Source of the DNA: an uncultured Lachnospiraceae bacterium
Lineage (GTDB): Bacteria; Bacillota; Clostridia; Lachnospirales; Lachnospiraceae
Reading direction: 5' to 3'
DNA length: 63,968 bases
Assembly: GCA_948473115.1 (NCBI GenBank)
Contig: CAOKWI010000020.1
Coordinates: forward strand, 1-63,968
The translations under genes and the position numbers were made by a program. Below, in pieces: positions 24,283-34,436 of the stretch. A model generated the notes under the pieces. It did not search any database, was not told the origin of the DNA, and saw only the letters and a program-made list of their open reading frames with translations. Every line of letters begins with the position of its first letter. The first letter of the stretch is position 1.

Positions 24283-26850
24283 TCATGCCTTACGCCCACA
24301 GCACTGCTTATACTTCTTCCCGCTGCCGCAGGGACAGGGATCGTTGGGATATATCTTGGCATTGTCGCGCTTCACGGGCCCTCTCGGCGCAGAATCGTCC
24401 TTGTTGGTGCCCGTCACCTTCGCCACCTGCTCACGCTCTATCTTCTGTTCCACCTTGATGTGGAATAACAGGCGTACTGTTTCCTCCTTGATGTTCTGGG
24501 TCATCTCGTCGAACATATCATACCCGTTCATCTTATATTCCACCAGCGGGTCGCGCTGTCCGTATGCCTGTAACCCGATTCCCTGGCGAAGCTGCTCCAT
24601 ATCGTCGATATGATCCATCCATTTCCGGTCGATCACCTTCAGCAGGATCACCCTCTCCAGCTCGCGGATGGCCTCCGGCTCGGGGAACTCCGCCTCCTTG
24701 CTCTCATAAAGCTTCACAGCCTCCTCCTTCAGCTGCTGTTTCAGGCTGTTCTTTTTCGGATTCTGCACACGCCCGGCTGTCACGGGCTGCAGGGGCACCG
24801 TGGGGATCAGCAGTGTATTCAGTTCATTGAAATCCCACTCCGACACATCCGCGTCGTCATTGATACTGATATCCACCGCATTCTCGGCGATATCCGTGAT
24901 CATCTTATAGATCACATCCCGCATGCTCTCGCCGTTTAAGACGCGGCGGCGCTCATCGTAGATGATCTCCCTCTGCTCGCTCATGACACGGTCATATTCC
25001 AACAGATTCTTACGGATACCGAAGTTATTGTTCTCTATCTTCTTCTGGGCGGACTCAATGGCGTTGGTCAGCGCCTTATGCTCGATCTCCTGTCCCTCGG
25101 GGATACCCATGGCATTGAACATTCCGATCAGACGCTCGGAGCCGAACAGCCGCATCAGGTCGTCCTGCAGGGAAATATAGAACTTGGATTCCCCGGGATC
25201 GCCCTGACGTCCGGAACGTCCGCGGAGCTGGTTGTCGATTCGCCTGGATTCATGGCGCTCCGTGCCGATGATCTTCAGGCCGCCCGCAGCCCTTGCCTCC
25301 TCGTCCAGCTTGATATCCGTACCACGGCCCGCCATATTGGTGGCAATGGTCACGGCGCCGTGTATGCCGGCATCCGCCACGATTTCCGCCTCCATCTCGT
25401 GGAACTTGGCATTCAGCACCTTGTGCTGTATTCCCCTCTTTGTCAGCCGGCGGCTGATTTCCTCGCTGGCTTCAATGGTAATGGTACCCACCAGCACGGG
25501 CTGTCCCGTGGCATGGGCCGCCTCCACCGCATCCACGATGGCTTTCAGCTTTTCCTCTTTCGTCTTATAGACCGCGTCCTGCAGATCCTTACGAACCACC
25601 GGACGGTTGGTGGGGATCTCTATGACGTCCATCCCGTAAATTTCCCGGAACTCGTTTTCCTCGGTCAGCGCAGTACCCGTCATACCGCATTTCTTGGTAA
25701 ACAGGTTAAAGAAATTCTGGAAGGTGATCGTGGCAAGGGTCTTGCTCTCCCGCTTCACCTTCACATGCTCCTTCGCCTCGATGGCCTGATGCAGACCGTC
25801 GGAATAGCGCCGTCCCGGCATGATACGCCCGGTAAACTCATCCACGATCAGCACCTGGTCGTCCTTCACCACATAGTCCTGGTCACGGAACATCAGATTG
25901 TGGGCACGCAGTGCCAGTATAATATTGTGCTGGATCTCCAGGTTTTCGGGATCAGCATAGTTGTCAATGTGGAAGAACTGCTCCACCTTCTGCACACCGG
26001 CCTCGGTCAGGTTGATGACCTTGTCCTTCTCATTTACGATGAAGTCGCCCGTCTCCTCCTGCACCACTCCCATGATGGCATCCATCTTGGTCAGGTTCTG
26101 TACATCCGCACCTCTCTGCATCCTTCTCGCCAGCAGGTCGCACATCTCATATAAAGCCGTGGATTTCCCGCTCTGGCCGGAGATGATCAGGGGCGTCCTG
26201 GCCTCGTCGATCAGCACCGAGTCCACCTCGTCAATGATGCAGAAATGCAGATCCCTTAAAACCAGCTGCTCCTTGTAAATGACCATATTGTCGCGCAGAT
26301 AATCAAATCCCAGTTCATTGTTGGTCACATAGGTGATATCGCAGTTATAAGCCTTCTGGCGCTCCTCGCTGGTCATACTGTTTAAGACCACGCCCACGGA
26401 AAGCCCCAGGAACTCGTGCACCTGTCCCATCCACTCCGCGTCACGCTTTGCCAGGTAATCATTGACAGTGACCACGTGGACGCCTTTGCCTTCCAGCGCA
26501 TTCAGGTAAGCGGGCGCCGTGGAGACCAGCGTCTTACCTTCCCCTGTCCGCATCTCCGCAATACGGCCCTGGTGCAGGATAATACCGCCGATCAGCTGCA
26601 CCCGGTAATGTTCCATTTTCAGAACCCTTCTGGCCGCCTCGCGCACCGTTGCAAAAGCCTCCGGCAACAGGTCGTCAAGCGTTTCTCCTTCCGCCAGACG
26701 CCTCTTATATTCCTCTGTCTTACCCTTCAGTTCCTCGTCGGACAGCGCCTGCATGTCAGGCCGCAGTTCCTCGATTCGATCCACCAGCGGGTAAATCCGT
26801 TTCAATTCCCTCTGGCTGTGTGTGCCAAATATTTTATCTATAACTTTCAC
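24283..26850 (-). CDS. secA: protein translocase ATPase SecA
   Basis: An 855-residue motor of the Sec pathway that pushes unfolded preproteins through SecYEG. The Walker A region is [10 protein letters not shown] (about 100-110), DEVD is the Walker [13 protein letters not shown] and [20 protein letters not shown] are the helicase motif V and VI regions, and the C-terminal zinc motif [13 protein letters not shown] is present. Full length and undamaged. The usual prfB-secA neighbourhood of Firmicutes is conserved. Confidence 0.97.
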   Translation of the reverse strand: MKVIDKIFGTHSQRELKRIYPLVDRIEELRPDMQALSDEELKGKTEEYKRRLAEGETLDDLLPEAFATVREAARRVLKMEHYRVQLIGGIILHQGRIAEMRTGEGKTLVSTAPAYLNALEGKGVHVVTVNDYLAKRDAEWMGQVHEFLGLSVGVVLNSMTSEERQKAYNCDITYVTNNELGFDYLRDNMVIYKEQLVLRDLHFCIIDEVDSVLIDEARTPLIISGQSGKSTALYEMCDLLARRMQRGADVQNLTKMDAIMGVVQEETGDFIVNEKDKVINLTEAGVQKVEQFFHIDNYADPENLEIQHNIILALRAHNLMFRDQDYVVKDDQVLIVDEFTGRIMPGRRYSDGLHQAIEAKEHVKVKRESKTLATITFQNFFNLFTKKCGMTGTALTEENEFREIYGMDVIEIPTNRPVVRKDLQDAVYKTKEEKLKAIVDAVEAAHATGQPVLVGTITIEASEEISRRLTKRGIQHKVLNAKFHEMEAEIVADAGIHGAVTIATNMAGRGTDIKLDEEARAAGGLKIIGTERHESRRIDNQLRGRSGRQGDPGESKFYISLQDDLMRLFGSERLIGMFNAMGIPEGQEIEHKALTNAIESAQKKIENNNFGIRKNLLEYDRVMSEQREIIYDERRRVLNGESMRDVIYKMITDIAENAVDISINDDADVSEWDFNELNTLLIPTVPLQPVTAGRVQNPKKNSLKQQLKEEAVKLYESKEAEFPEPEAIRELERVILLKVIDRKWMDHIDDMEQLRQGIGLQAYGQRDPLVEYKMNGYDMFDEMTQNIKEETVRLLFHIKVEQKIEREQVAKVTGTNKDDSAPRGPVKRDNAKIYPNDPCPCGSGKKYKQCCGRKA

Positions 26851-26899
26851 TTAGCATCCATACCTTTCCGCCAACACTTCAGCTTCCCATTCACAAAAC

Positions 26900-27600
26900 T
26901 TAAGGTTTATTGTAGCATACAAAAGCCGCAGTTTCAATACAAAGCTTCTGACGCCGCTCAATGGATTTGTAAATTTTCTGTGAATTTTTATGCTCCTCCA
27001 CGTATTTCCACTGGCCGCTTTCATCCAGTCTGTATGTTATATCGCACTCATATTCATCCCTGATTTCCCTGCCCACTATGACAAAAGCCTCCGTCATGGA
27101 ATCCCCGTCATAGTCCGCGACATAAGTATGGGTGACATACCCCCCGTAATCCTTTCCCTCCTTCTTTGCCGCCTCCAGGACAGCTGCCGCATACCGGTTT
27201 TCCGTCACCCCCGCAAGGGCCGGGTCAATCCTTCCATAATATGTCCCCGTCCCTGTGCCATTTCCGTCTGTCCCTGTGCCATTGCTTCCCGCCCCTGTGC
27301 CATTGCTTCCCGCCCCCTGTGCCATTTCCGTCTGTCCCCGTTTCCCTGACTGGATTCCCCGGGCCGTGGTATTCCAGCAGTTCCGCGCACAGCAGACCGG
27401 TATTGTGGTCAAGAATCAGGCAATATACAGGCGCTTCCTCTTCCCCTGCATAAATATAATAGTAATCCACGCTCCGCTATTTTCGCATCCGTTTCTTCCC
27501 CCGCCCTTTCCGGTGTCCCGGTCACCGCGCATGCCGCCAGTCCCACGGTCAGCAGTGCCAGAGAAACAGAATATCCCAGATGCCACCACCTGTCCTTCAT
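26900..27600 (-). pseudogene. frameshifted lipoprotein gene with NGTG repeats
   Basis: A start at 27598-27600 leads to a basic, hydrophobic signal with lipobox LAAC (about residue 24). The frame then breaks about 45 codons in. The continuing frame (YYYIYAGEEEAPVYCLILDH..., stop at 27225) breaks a second time in a repeat. The last frame (from about 27340 to 26900) holds NGTGAGSNGTGTDGNGTG and a C-terminal domain with THTYVADYDGDSMTEAF. The second shift is explained by one G too many (GGGGG versus GGGG in the next unit). The gene is either dead or phase variable. The intact product would be a surface lipoprotein of about 230 residues and unknown function. Confidence 0.7.
27251..27339 (-). repeat. 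tandem repeat with variable G tracts inside the lipoprotein gene
   Basis: Four or five units of 21-24 bp, alternating GGGACAGACGGAAATGGCACA and GGGGCGGGAAGCAATGGCACA types on the minus strand. Tract length of the G run differs by one base between neighbouring units, which changes the reading frame. Confidence 0.75.
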
Positions 27601-27643
27601 CCCAGTCACACTCTCCCCATAACCATATCATATGCCATGCTGC

Positions 27644-28345
27644 TCATAAATCCCTGCACTCCATCCGGTTCAGGATTCCATCCACATCCACACCGGGATG
27701 TGTGGCATAGATCCGGCAGATCTGCTCCACCAGGGCTTCCTCCTGCCGGATTCCGGCTGCAATTTCCGGTATTCCTTTCCCGGCTTTCATCTCCTTTATG
27801 ATCCTGCGAACCAGTCGATCCATGTCCCGTGCCGGAAACACAGGTAACATCACATCCCCTACAGCTTCCGGCAGACAATCTACCCGCTCCGCTTCCAGAC
27901 GGTGCTCCTTTGGACAAAAAGTCAGCACCGCCATGGTGACAGGAAGCCGAAACCTCCGGGGGCCGCAGCTTCCGGGGTTCAGGAACAGGGTGTCCCCAAT
28001 TCTTTTTTCCTCATATTTATGGGAATGTCCGTAAACCACGATGTCCACGCCGGTCAGATCCTGCCTGATCTGTTTCTTATTGTGCACCATATAGAAACGA
28101 AAGCCATGGAGATCTATGTCCAGTTCCACAGGAATCTCCTCCGCCCACTCCCGGTCCACATTCCCCCGCACTGCATAGGTATGGGCAATTTTCCTGAGTC
28201 CGGCAAGGACTTCCGGCCTGCCCACATCCCCGGCATGCAGGATTGCCTCGCAGGTTTCCAATATACGCAGGCATTCCGGTCTCAGAATCCCGTGGGTATC
28301 CGATATCACAGCAATACGATGCGTATCCATTTCCTTAATATCCAT
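27644..28345 (-). CDS. YfcE/MJ0936-type metallophosphoesterase
   Basis: A 233-residue calcineurin-like phosphodiesterase. Metal-binding blocks are SDTHG, HAGDV, GNVD, and GHSH with NPGSCGPRR, all in order. The core of about 160 residues is complete; a C-terminal addition of about 70 residues (from ERVDCLPEAV) is mainly helical and has an LVRRIIKEMKAGKGIPEIAA stretch that might be a small helix-turn-helix. The substrate is probably a phosphodiester or nucleotide. The start overlaps the upstream gene by 11 bp. Confidence 0.85.
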   Translation of the reverse strand: MDIKEMDTHRIAVISDTHGILRPECLRILETCEAILHAGDVGRPEVLAGLRKIAHTYAVRGNVDREWAEEIPVELDIDLHGFRFYMVHNKKQIRQDLTGVDIVVYGHSHKYEEKRIGDTLFLNPGSCGPRRFRLPVTMAVLTFCPKEHRLEAERVDCLPEAVGDVMLPVFPARDMDRLVRRIIKEMKAGKGIPEIAAGIRQEEALVEQICRIYATHPGVDVDGILNRMECRDL

Positions 28346-28814
28346 CCTTAAAATTAAAAAGCGGCGTATCCTCCACGAAAGGCCTGGTCCTGTTATATTC
28401 CTCCACTTTCATAACAAATGCAAAATATGCGCCTATGACCGCCAGCCAGAAAACCGTCCTCAACAGATTACTGAAATCCCCGGTAATCAATTTGACGAAA
28501 AGGTTCAATCCATGCAGCACCAGCAGGATTACCGCGGGGATCCTGCAAAACTTCTCATCAATGGAACTATCGGAAAACCGTACCCCGGTAATGCCGGCAT
28601 AAAGTTCCAGCCCGCCTCTGATCAGGTAGAATACCGCTGTATAGACTATCACCACCTTCGACATGGTCTCCGACAGATTCTCCGCCGCCAGCAGTTCCAC
28701 AAATAAATCTCCTGCCAATAATGCCGCGGCGGCAACACAAAGCCCGCCCAGCAGCGAAAATACTCCTGAAATAATGATTATGATACTGAGAAACTTCAAT
28801 TTCGTATGCGGCAT
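28335..28814 (-). CDS. small four-helix membrane protein
   Basis: A 159-residue protein with four predicted membrane helices (about 8-30, 45-70, 90-112 and 118-140) and a short acidic tail ending NFKDGY. I recognise no family with confidence. The ATG at 28814 follows GGAGGG. It overlaps the metallophosphoesterase start, so the pair forms an operon. Confidence 0.65.
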   Translation of the reverse strand: MPHTKLKFLSIIIIISGVFSLLGGLCVAAAALLAGDLFVELLAAENLSETMSKVVIVYTAVFYLIRGGLELYAGITGVRFSDSSIDEKFCRIPAVILLVLHGLNLFVKLITGDFSNLLRTVFWLAVIGAYFAFVMKVEEYNRTRPFVEDTPLFNFKDGY

Positions 28815-29049
28815 ATTTTTCCCTCCTCGCATCTTTTTGCATTATTATGCCATATACCAAAGCCGCACATGGCATAGAGCCCATCCGGCCGCTGATTGCC
28901 TTGAATAAGGTTTATTATATCATGTTCCCCCTTTCCTGTCACCCTTTGCAGGCAGCATGAAATGTCGCTTGCAAAGTCCTCCTGAACCACTGTATAATAC
29001 TTTTAAGGACAAAGCAGTCTGGACAGGATCCGGACTGCCACAAAAATCA

Positions 29050-29195
29050 TTAGCCAATTGCGGAAGTCCAAATGAGAGTAACGCCTTTGTTCAATCCGCA
29101 CAAAAACGAAACGAAGGTCGTTTTGGAATCGTTTCTTATTTTGTGCGAATTGCCCAAAGTCTGTTTGACAAATGAGGGGGTTCGCAATTATCTAA
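29050..29195. repeat. long imperfect palindrome upstream of the pectinesterase gene
   Basis: About 146 bp folds back on itself. The outer arms TTAGCCAATTGCG and CGCAATTATCTAA pair, as do AAATGAG/CTCATTT-like middle segments, and the best part is an inner stem of CGCACAAAAACGAAACGA with TCGTTTCTTATTTTGTGCG (29097-29147). The architecture (arms of about 65 bp, few mismatches spread along them) resembles the other palindromic elements in this window, but the sequence is different. The rest of 28815-29223 holds no gene. Confidence 0.65.
29165..29194 (+). promoter_or_regulatory. possible pectinesterase promoter
   Basis: -35 TTGACA (29165-29170), 18 bp, -10 TATCTA (29189-29194), lying on the right arm of the palindrome. 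The SD AAAGGAG and the ATG at 29224 follow. Confidence 0.5.
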
Positions 29196-29223
29196 CAAAT
29201 ATAATTCCCGAAAGGAGAGTAAA

Positions 29224-30267
29224 ATGTCTACTGCCAATGAACTGCACCTCTATGTCAACATGCCGGAACATGACCCCAATTTTTCCAGTGTTGCCGCCGC
29301 CCTGGAGAGCATTCCCTACGAGGCTCCGGAGAAGGAATTTCCGGCGCCCGCCGTGGATATCCCCCCGGTGACCATCCATATCGGCAAGGGGGTATACCGG
29401 GAGAAGCTTACCGTCAACCGCCCCAATGTGACCTTTCTGGGGGAAGGCACCGACCGCGGCGACGTGGTCATCGTCTACGGGGACTACGCCCAGGAGATCA
29501 TGCCGGACGGCATAAAGAGAGGTACTTTCCGCACCGCTACCGTACGCATCGATGCCCAGGATTTCAAGGCGGCACATCTGACCTTCCAGAATGATTCCGG
29601 CTTTGGTTATCAGGTAGGACAGGCCCTTGCCCTCTATACGGATGGAGACCGCTGTTACTTCGAGGACTGCGCTCTGCTGGGCGGACAGGATACGCTCTTT
29701 ACAGCCCCCCTTCCGGAAAAGGAATTTGAAAAGGGCGGCTTCAGGGGTCCCGGCGAATTTCGCCCCCGCACCATGACCCGGCAGATGTTCCGGAACTGCT
29801 TGATCCAGGGCGATGTGGATTTTATCTTCGGCAGTGCCATCGTCTATTTCGACAACTGTGAGATCTTCTCCAGGCTCCAGGAGGGAAAACCATTCCCCGA
29901 GGACAGTGAGAAAATCTACGGCTATGTGGCTGCGCCCTCCACGCCGGAATCGGAAAAATATGGCTATGTATTTAAGGACTGCCGTCTTACCGGCAACTGT
30001 CCTCCCCACTCCATCTACCTTGGACGCCCCTGGCGGGAATATGCCAAGACAGTATTTATCAACTGTGAACTGGGCGAGCACATTCATCCCGAGGGCTGGA
30101 AGGACTGGAACAAACCCCATGACCATTTCTATTTCGCCGAACATCATTCCTACGGTCCAGGCGCAAACCCTGATGCAAGGGCAGACTTCTCCCATCAGAT
30201 GACGGAGGCCGAGGCGGCTGAATATACAATGGAAAACGTGCTGAAAGGCTGGAAGCCGGGGTTATGA
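29224..30267 (+). CDS. pectinesterase (CE8)
   Basis: A 347-residue right-handed beta-helix enzyme that removes methyl groups from polygalacturonate. Family blocks in order are GKGVYREKL, QALALYTDGDRCYFEDCALL, GGQDTLF (acid/base Asp), GDVDFIFGSA (nucleophile Asp) and LGRPWREYAKT (substrate Arg). No signal peptide is visible, so it probably acts on imported oligogalacturonides. It works on the same polymer as the CE12 esterase at 0.7 kb. The gene is monocistronic with a perfect terminator that contains its stop codon. Confidence 0.92.
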   Translation: MSTANELHLYVNMPEHDPNFSSVAAALESIPYEAPEKEFPAPAVDIPPVTIHIGKGVYREKLTVNRPNVTFLGEGTDRGDVVIVYGDYAQEIMPDGIKRGTFRTATVRIDAQDFKAAHLTFQNDSGFGYQVGQALALYTDGDRCYFEDCALLGGQDTLFTAPLPEKEFEKGGFRGPGEFRPRTMTRQMFRNCLIQGDVDFIFGSAIVYFDNCEIFSRLQEGKPFPEDSEKIYGYVAAPSTPESEKYGYVFKDCRLTGNCPPHSIYLGRPWREYAKTVFINCELGEHIHPEGWKDWNKPHDHFYFAEHHSYGPGANPDARADFSHQMTEAEAAEYTMENVLKGWKPGL

Positions 30268-30278
30268 CCCCGGCTTCC
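30251..30278 (+). terminator. terminator overlapping the pectinesterase stop codon
   Basis: GGAAGCCGGGGT-TATG-ACCCCGGCTTCC is a 12-bp perfect stem followed by TTTG. The TGA stop (30265-30267) lies in the loop region, so the last six codons form the left arm. Confidence 0.8.
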
Positions 30279-30349
30279 TTTGCTATTTATGATAATGAAC
30301 TTATTCACGACAGTCAGCGGACGGCCATCTATCGCAACTTATGGAGCAA

Positions 30350-30868
30350 TTACCTTTCTCTTCCCCATTCTTCTCTTAAAACAGAGTAACACAGTGTGTC
30401 ACTTTTATCGCGGGCGTGTTGTCTTAATCTTCCTTCAAAGGTGAATGAACATTTTTGTAAAACCTTTATGCTCTCCTTATTATGTGACCGCACCCATGCG
30501 GCGATGACTGATAACTCCATCTCATTGAATCCATAATCAAGCATCCTTTCCACAGCCTGCATTGCGTAGCCCCTGTTCCGGTATTGGGCAGCGATAGCAT
30601 ATTCGATTTCCATATAGCCCTCATATCGGTTCATATCTCCCAGGTTTATGAATCCTATAAAGTCCTCATTCTTTTTGCCCGCAATCACTTTAAACCCCCT
30701 CTCGTTCTTCCAACAATGGATTGCCTTCCGGCTGTCAGTAATCGAATTGTAGAAACAAATCCCGCTTTTTCTTAGGACTTCGTCAAGGCACATTTCATAT
30801 AAAGCCTTTGCATCACTATCCTGCCAATTTCTCAGTATCAAATCTTTTGTTTCCATAAACGATTCCAT
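30350..30868 (-). CDS. GNAT family N-acetyltransferase (RimJ/RimL-like)
   Basis: A 172-residue acetyltransferase that begins with the RimJ/RimL-type METKDLILRNWQDSDA, carries AQYRNRGYAMQAVERMLDYGF for acetyl-CoA binding and ends with the family's KVLQKCSFTFEGRLRQHA. The substrate is unknown. The start overlaps the upstream gene's stop as TAATG with GGGGAA 7 bp before it, so translation is coupled. An internal ATG at 30856 is the alternative. Confidence 0.85.
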   Translation of the reverse strand: MESFMETKDLILRNWQDSDAKALYEMCLDEVLRKSGICFYNSITDSRKAIHCWKNERGFKVIAGKKNEDFIGFINLGDMNRYEGYMEIEYAIAAQYRNRGYAMQAVERMLDYGFNEMELSVIAAWVRSHNKESIKVLQKCSFTFEGRLRQHARDKSDTLCYSVLREEWGRER

Positions 30869-31566
30869 TAATATTCCCCTGTTTCGTCTGCATCACTGTC
30901 TGTTTCCGCGGCGTCATTCCCGGAAGCGATCTGCTCTCCCACACCGGCCTCCAGATCCTCGATCTCCTTCTGCATAGACTGTACCTTGTTGTCCTGATGG
31001 ATCGCCCGCATGATCAGGTTCACATCCTCCGGAGAGAACATGCCGATAGCCTTGCCCAACTGATCCAGGCAATCCCTGTTCACCTTCAGGTGTCCTCCTC
31101 CGGAGAGTGCGATATTGATGGTCTTCTTCGGATCTGACACATCGCCCAGGCAGATACTGTTACTCCGTTCGTCACAGGTAAAGAGTACCCCGTTATAGAC
31201 AATGACCCCGTCCTTCGCCAGGTGACCATAAGGAACCTTGGGCGCCTGCAGAAGGTTCTCCAGCGGGTTCGGACCGCCTTTAAACGCTTCCTCATAGACC
31301 TTGACCGCCTCGCTCCTGTCTGCTCCGCTTTCTCCGGCAGCTTCTTCACTGTCAAGCAGACTGACCTGGTTCCCCTGTACCGCTCCGTCGTCGCTCTCTT
31401 TCTCCGTCATCCGGTACATCAGGCTTCCCATCACCGTTACCTCGTCCCCGTCCGTGGTCTTCCCTGCGGAATCGGACGCAATCTGTGAAAACCTGCTTCC
31501 TCTCGCATTTGTATTCTGGACAGCCATCCTCGTGCGATAACCGTCTAAACCCATGCCAATCCTCAT
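30868..31566 (-). CDS. hypothetical cytoplasmic protein
   Basis: A 232-residue protein I do not recognise. The first 40 residues are polar (MGLDGYRTRMAVQNTNARGS). A central region has VEEAFKGGPNPLENLLQAPKVPYGHLA-like sequence, then a compact part with TCDERSNSICLGDVSDP and GGGHLKVNRDCLDQLG, and a very acidic tail (DAAETDSDADETGEY). No signal or membrane segment. A strong SD (GGGAGG) precedes the ATG, and the gene is translationally coupled to the GNAT gene. Confidence 0.65.
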   Translation of the reverse strand: MRIGMGLDGYRTRMAVQNTNARGSRFSQIASDSAGKTTDGDEVTVMGSLMYRMTEKESDDGAVQGNQVSLLDSEEAAGESGADRSEAVKVYEEAFKGGPNPLENLLQAPKVPYGHLAKDGVIVYNGVLFTCDERSNSICLGDVSDPKKTINIALSGGGHLKVNRDCLDQLGKAIGMFSPEDVNLIMRAIHQDNKVQSMQKEIEDLEAGVGEQIASGNDAAETDSDADETGEY

Positions 31567-31923
31567 TTTCTTTCCTCCCTGCTTTTGATAATCCTTCCGG
31601 AATCCCTCAAGGAAACGCTTTCATCAGCGTTTCCCTAACCCGGATAAACCGGAACCCAAATTTTGCCACTTTGCGCAAGAAATCATTGTTAAGTGCCTAA
31701 AACAAAATACGGATGGCATCGAATTGCTTCTCTACCATCCGTGGCATTTCCTGTTCATTACACTTCCCTGCTCAGGAATCTTCAAAAATGACCTGCTATT
31801 TTACCTGTCTGAACCGATAAAAATAGATCAGATTATTGCTTTCACCTTCCTTATATCAATATCGGCAGGATTTCACAATAGTTTAGCATACCTGTCCGGC
31901 TTTCGTTACAATTAAGCCGGCCT
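31567..31923. other. gene-free stretch with two hairpins
   Basis: No reading frame of note. A perfect stem GGAAACGCT/AGCGTTTCC lies at 31611-31634, and ACGGATGG pairs with CCATCCGT near 31706-31735. These may end transcription of the metallophosphoesterase gene on the minus strand. Confidence 0.5.
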
Positions 31924-32808
31924 TCATGACGGTTCCCCACCAAAAAGTTCATTCCATGCCTTATCCCAATATTTTTCGGGCAAATCAGGCCAACTCCATT
32001 GTCCTGTGTCTTCATGACACAACTCCATAACCTTTTTCAGGACATCACCATGGCATACGCCTGACAAATCTCCTTCCAGCTGCCGTTCCGTGATCCGACA
32101 CCAATAAGGAGCCCTCTCTGCCAGCCCCGATTCCTTCAGCTGCATCCTGGCCAGCATCCTGTCATAATCCAGTGACACAAATTCTTCTTTCCAGCTTCCC
32201 TGTTCCCCATGAAGGATCATGAACTGGCTTAGCCCGCCTGCCTGGTGGGACAACCCCACAGACCCCGGATTCATAAGGGCAATTCCCCGATGGCGGTATG
32301 CGAACTGAAGGTGGGTATGGCCGCAGAGAACCACCGAAGTCCCTGCACCTTCCATAACCTCCCTTGTCCGCTCCGCACCCTTCCACAACTGCTCCTTCAC
32401 GTTTCCGGGAGAGCCATGGCAGACAGTCAGGGCGGGAAACCCCTCGTACCTGACCTGGCGCGCAATGGGAAGTTCCTCGAAAAAGTCTATGTCACGCTTT
32501 GTAAGGCGATCGTAGGCATACCAGAGCGCCCCTGTGGTGGAATCATACTCCTTCCAGCTATTTCCTCCCTCTCGGCGACGCTTTATCCAGTATTCCTCCT
32601 TATTACCCCGGATAAAGGTGCAGTCGTATTTTCCCCTGCAAGAATAAAGCAGTTCCATGGTACGCTCAGGGTAAGCCAGTTCTCCCACATAATCCCCCAG
32701 GAAAATAAATCGGCTGATCCCACGGGAAAGAGCATACTCCATGCATTTCCCAAAAGCTATGTAATTACTGTGAATATCTGAAAATACCGCTATGTCCATG
32801 GACAGCAT
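31924..32808 (-). CDS. metallophosphoesterase (calcineurin-like)
   Basis: A 294-residue phosphoesterase. The ordered metal motifs are FSDIHSN, FLGDYVG, RGNKE, VCHGSPG, CGHTHLQ and NPGSVG. The C-terminal 90 residues (from ARMQLKESG, ending YWDKAWNELFGGEPS) are an addition not needed for the fold. It resembles the YfcE/DNA-repair-like group but with a larger C-terminal part; the substrate is unknown. The SD is weak, and the ATG at 32799 is an alternative start. Confidence 0.82.
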   Translation of the reverse strand: MLSMDIAVFSDIHSNYIAFGKCMEYALSRGISRFIFLGDYVGELAYPERTMELLYSCRGKYDCTFIRGNKEEYWIKRRREGGNSWKEYDSTTGALWYAYDRLTKRDIDFFEELPIARQVRYEGFPALTVCHGSPGNVKEQLWKGAERTREVMEGAGTSVVLCGHTHLQFAYRHRGIALMNPGSVGLSHQAGGLSQFMILHGEQGSWKEEFVSLDYDRMLARMQLKESGLAERAPYWCRITERQLEGDLSGVCHGDVLKKVMELCHEDTGQWSWPDLPEKYWDKAWNELFGGEPS

Positions 32809-32916
32809 TTAACCACATTATTTTTAACATTTTACTTGGAATTTCATTAATAATACTTTAAATCTTCCTGCCTTTACAGCACAATATATAATTACCATTT
32901 CAAGAATGGATTCATA

Positions 32917-32945
32917 TGGACAAATCTTCCTGAAAAGGATATAAT
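32917..32945 (+). promoter_or_regulatory. promoter of the envelope operon
   Basis: -35 TGGACA (32917-32922), 17 bp, perfect -10 TATAAT (32940-32945), 46 bp before the ATG at 32991, in an AT-rich intergenic region. Confidence 0.75.
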
Positions 32946-32990
32946 AACTACAGCACGGTCAATCCTAACGGCATAGCAAAGGGCAGTATC

Positions 32991-34436
32991 ATGAAAAAAA
33001 TGAAAACAGCCACCCCATATATACTGGCAGCATTGATCTGCTTGTTCATATCCTTTCCCGCAGTGTCCAACAGTATTGTTTTAGATGAAGCATACACATT
33101 GTGGCTGATTCGCGGCAATGTACCGGATATCGTACATGGAGCTGCGTCTGATGTCCATCCCCCTTTATACTATTTACTCCTTAAATTATTTCAAATATTT
33201 GGCAGCGAATCCTTATTTAAATACAGAATCGCGACAGCCCTGGGGACATACCTGAACCTGCTGCTGATCGGAGCGACGCTGATCAGAAGACAATGGGGAT
33301 GCAGAGTATCGATTTTATATATTCTCTGGTTTGGGCTGACATATGGCACACTGGAGAAGTCAACTTTTATCAGAATGTATTCCTGGGGAGCCTTTTTCGT
33401 CACTGCCGCTGCCGTACTGTTATTCTCTTACTATAAAAACAATAAAAAAGCTGATTTTATACTGGGTATTATAACGACAGTTGCAGCAATGTATACACAT
33501 TATTATGCTGTCATAACCATGTTTTTTATCTGGCTTTTTTTCATGCTGGCAGCATTCCTGAAAAAAAGAGATAAAATAAAACATATTTTTCTCGGCGGGT
33601 TTGCGGTCATTATAGGGTATCTCCCCTGGCTGGGGACATTAGCGTCACAGAGCAGGCGAGTGGCGGAAAACTATTGGATGACAGGCTTTGACTGGAACGA
33701 ATGGAGAATGGTCCCCGCGGCATTGATGGAGACGACAGAAGGTTCTTATAACGGTATCGGTATGGTACTTTACACTTTCCTGATGATACTGCTGGTTCTG
33801 GCATTTGCCAGAAAGAAATGGGATGCAGTACTGTGTGTGTCTGCATTTGTGTGTACTATGGTCATGGGAGCATTGCTGTCTGTTCTTGTCACTCCAATAT
33901 GGGCGACCCGGTATATGTATCTGGACTGGGGGCTGATGTCCTTATTTGCGGCAATCGTGGCGGGAGAAGTAACCAGCGTTTATGCCAAAATAACCCAGGG
34001 CATGCTGATCATAATACTGACCATTACAGGGTGGGTATCGCTGCGTACAATGTTGAATGACGAAACCATGAATAACACAGCAGATGAATGGATTGCCTTT
34101 CTGGAGGAAAATGTGGAAGAAGACGCCTGTATCATTGTGGATGACCCGGCGGAGCATAAGGCGGTATATGACTTTTATCTGCCCCATGTCAATTCTGTTT
34201 ATACGGAAAACCTGCTGGGAAGGAACATTGAAAAGGAACTGGCAGATTTCCTGGGGCAAAGCGCCGGCCGTCAGATATGGTATATCATTGATTACAGACA
34301 GCAGAAGATCGGAGCGGACGAAATACGCGGCTGTTTAGAAAGGCTGCGATATTCTCTTGAACCAGCAGGGTATTATCGGATTGAACAAAAAGAGCTGGAA
34401 ATATTCCGTGTAGAGGAAATGCAATATGAAGAGTAG
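32991..34436 (+). CDS. GT39-like membrane glycosyltransferase
   Basis: A 481-residue protein with about ten membrane helices. The first outer loop carries LDEAYTLWLIRGN and HGAASDVHPPLYYLLLKLF, the acidic Asp-Glu and D-x-H-P-P-L patterns of GT-C fold (GT39/ArnT-like) enzymes that transfer sugars from polyprenyl-phosphate donors on the outer face. The last 110 residues form a soluble domain. It is the first gene of an operon with two further envelope proteins; it overlaps the next by 11 bp. Confidence 0.82.
   Translation: MKKMKTATPYILAALICLFISFPAVSNSIVLDEAYTLWLIRGNVPDIVHGAASDVHPPLYYLLLKLFQIFGSESLFKYRIATALGTYLNLLLIGATLIRRQWGCRVSILYILWFGLTYGTLEKSTFIRMYSWGAFFVTAAAVLLFSYYKNNKKADFILGIITTVAAMYTHYYAVITMFFIWLFFMLAAFLKKRDKIKHIFLGGFAVIIGYLPWLGTLASQSRRVAENYWMTGFDWNEWRMVPAALMETTEGSYNGIGMVLYTFLMILLVLAFARKKWDAVLCVSAFVCTMVMGALLSVLVTPIWATRYMYLDWGLMSLFAAIVAGEVTSVYAKITQGMLIIILTITGWVSLRTMLNDETMNNTADEWIAFLEENVEEDACIIVDDPAEHKAVYDFYLPHVNSVYTENLLGRNIEKELADFLGQSAGRQIWYIIDYRQQKIGADEIRGCLERLRYSLEPAGYYRIEQKELEIFRVEEMQYEE

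Noticed and set aside
25078..26154. 358-codon + strand frame
   Set aside because: It lies wholly inside secA on the opposite strand and has no features of a real protein.
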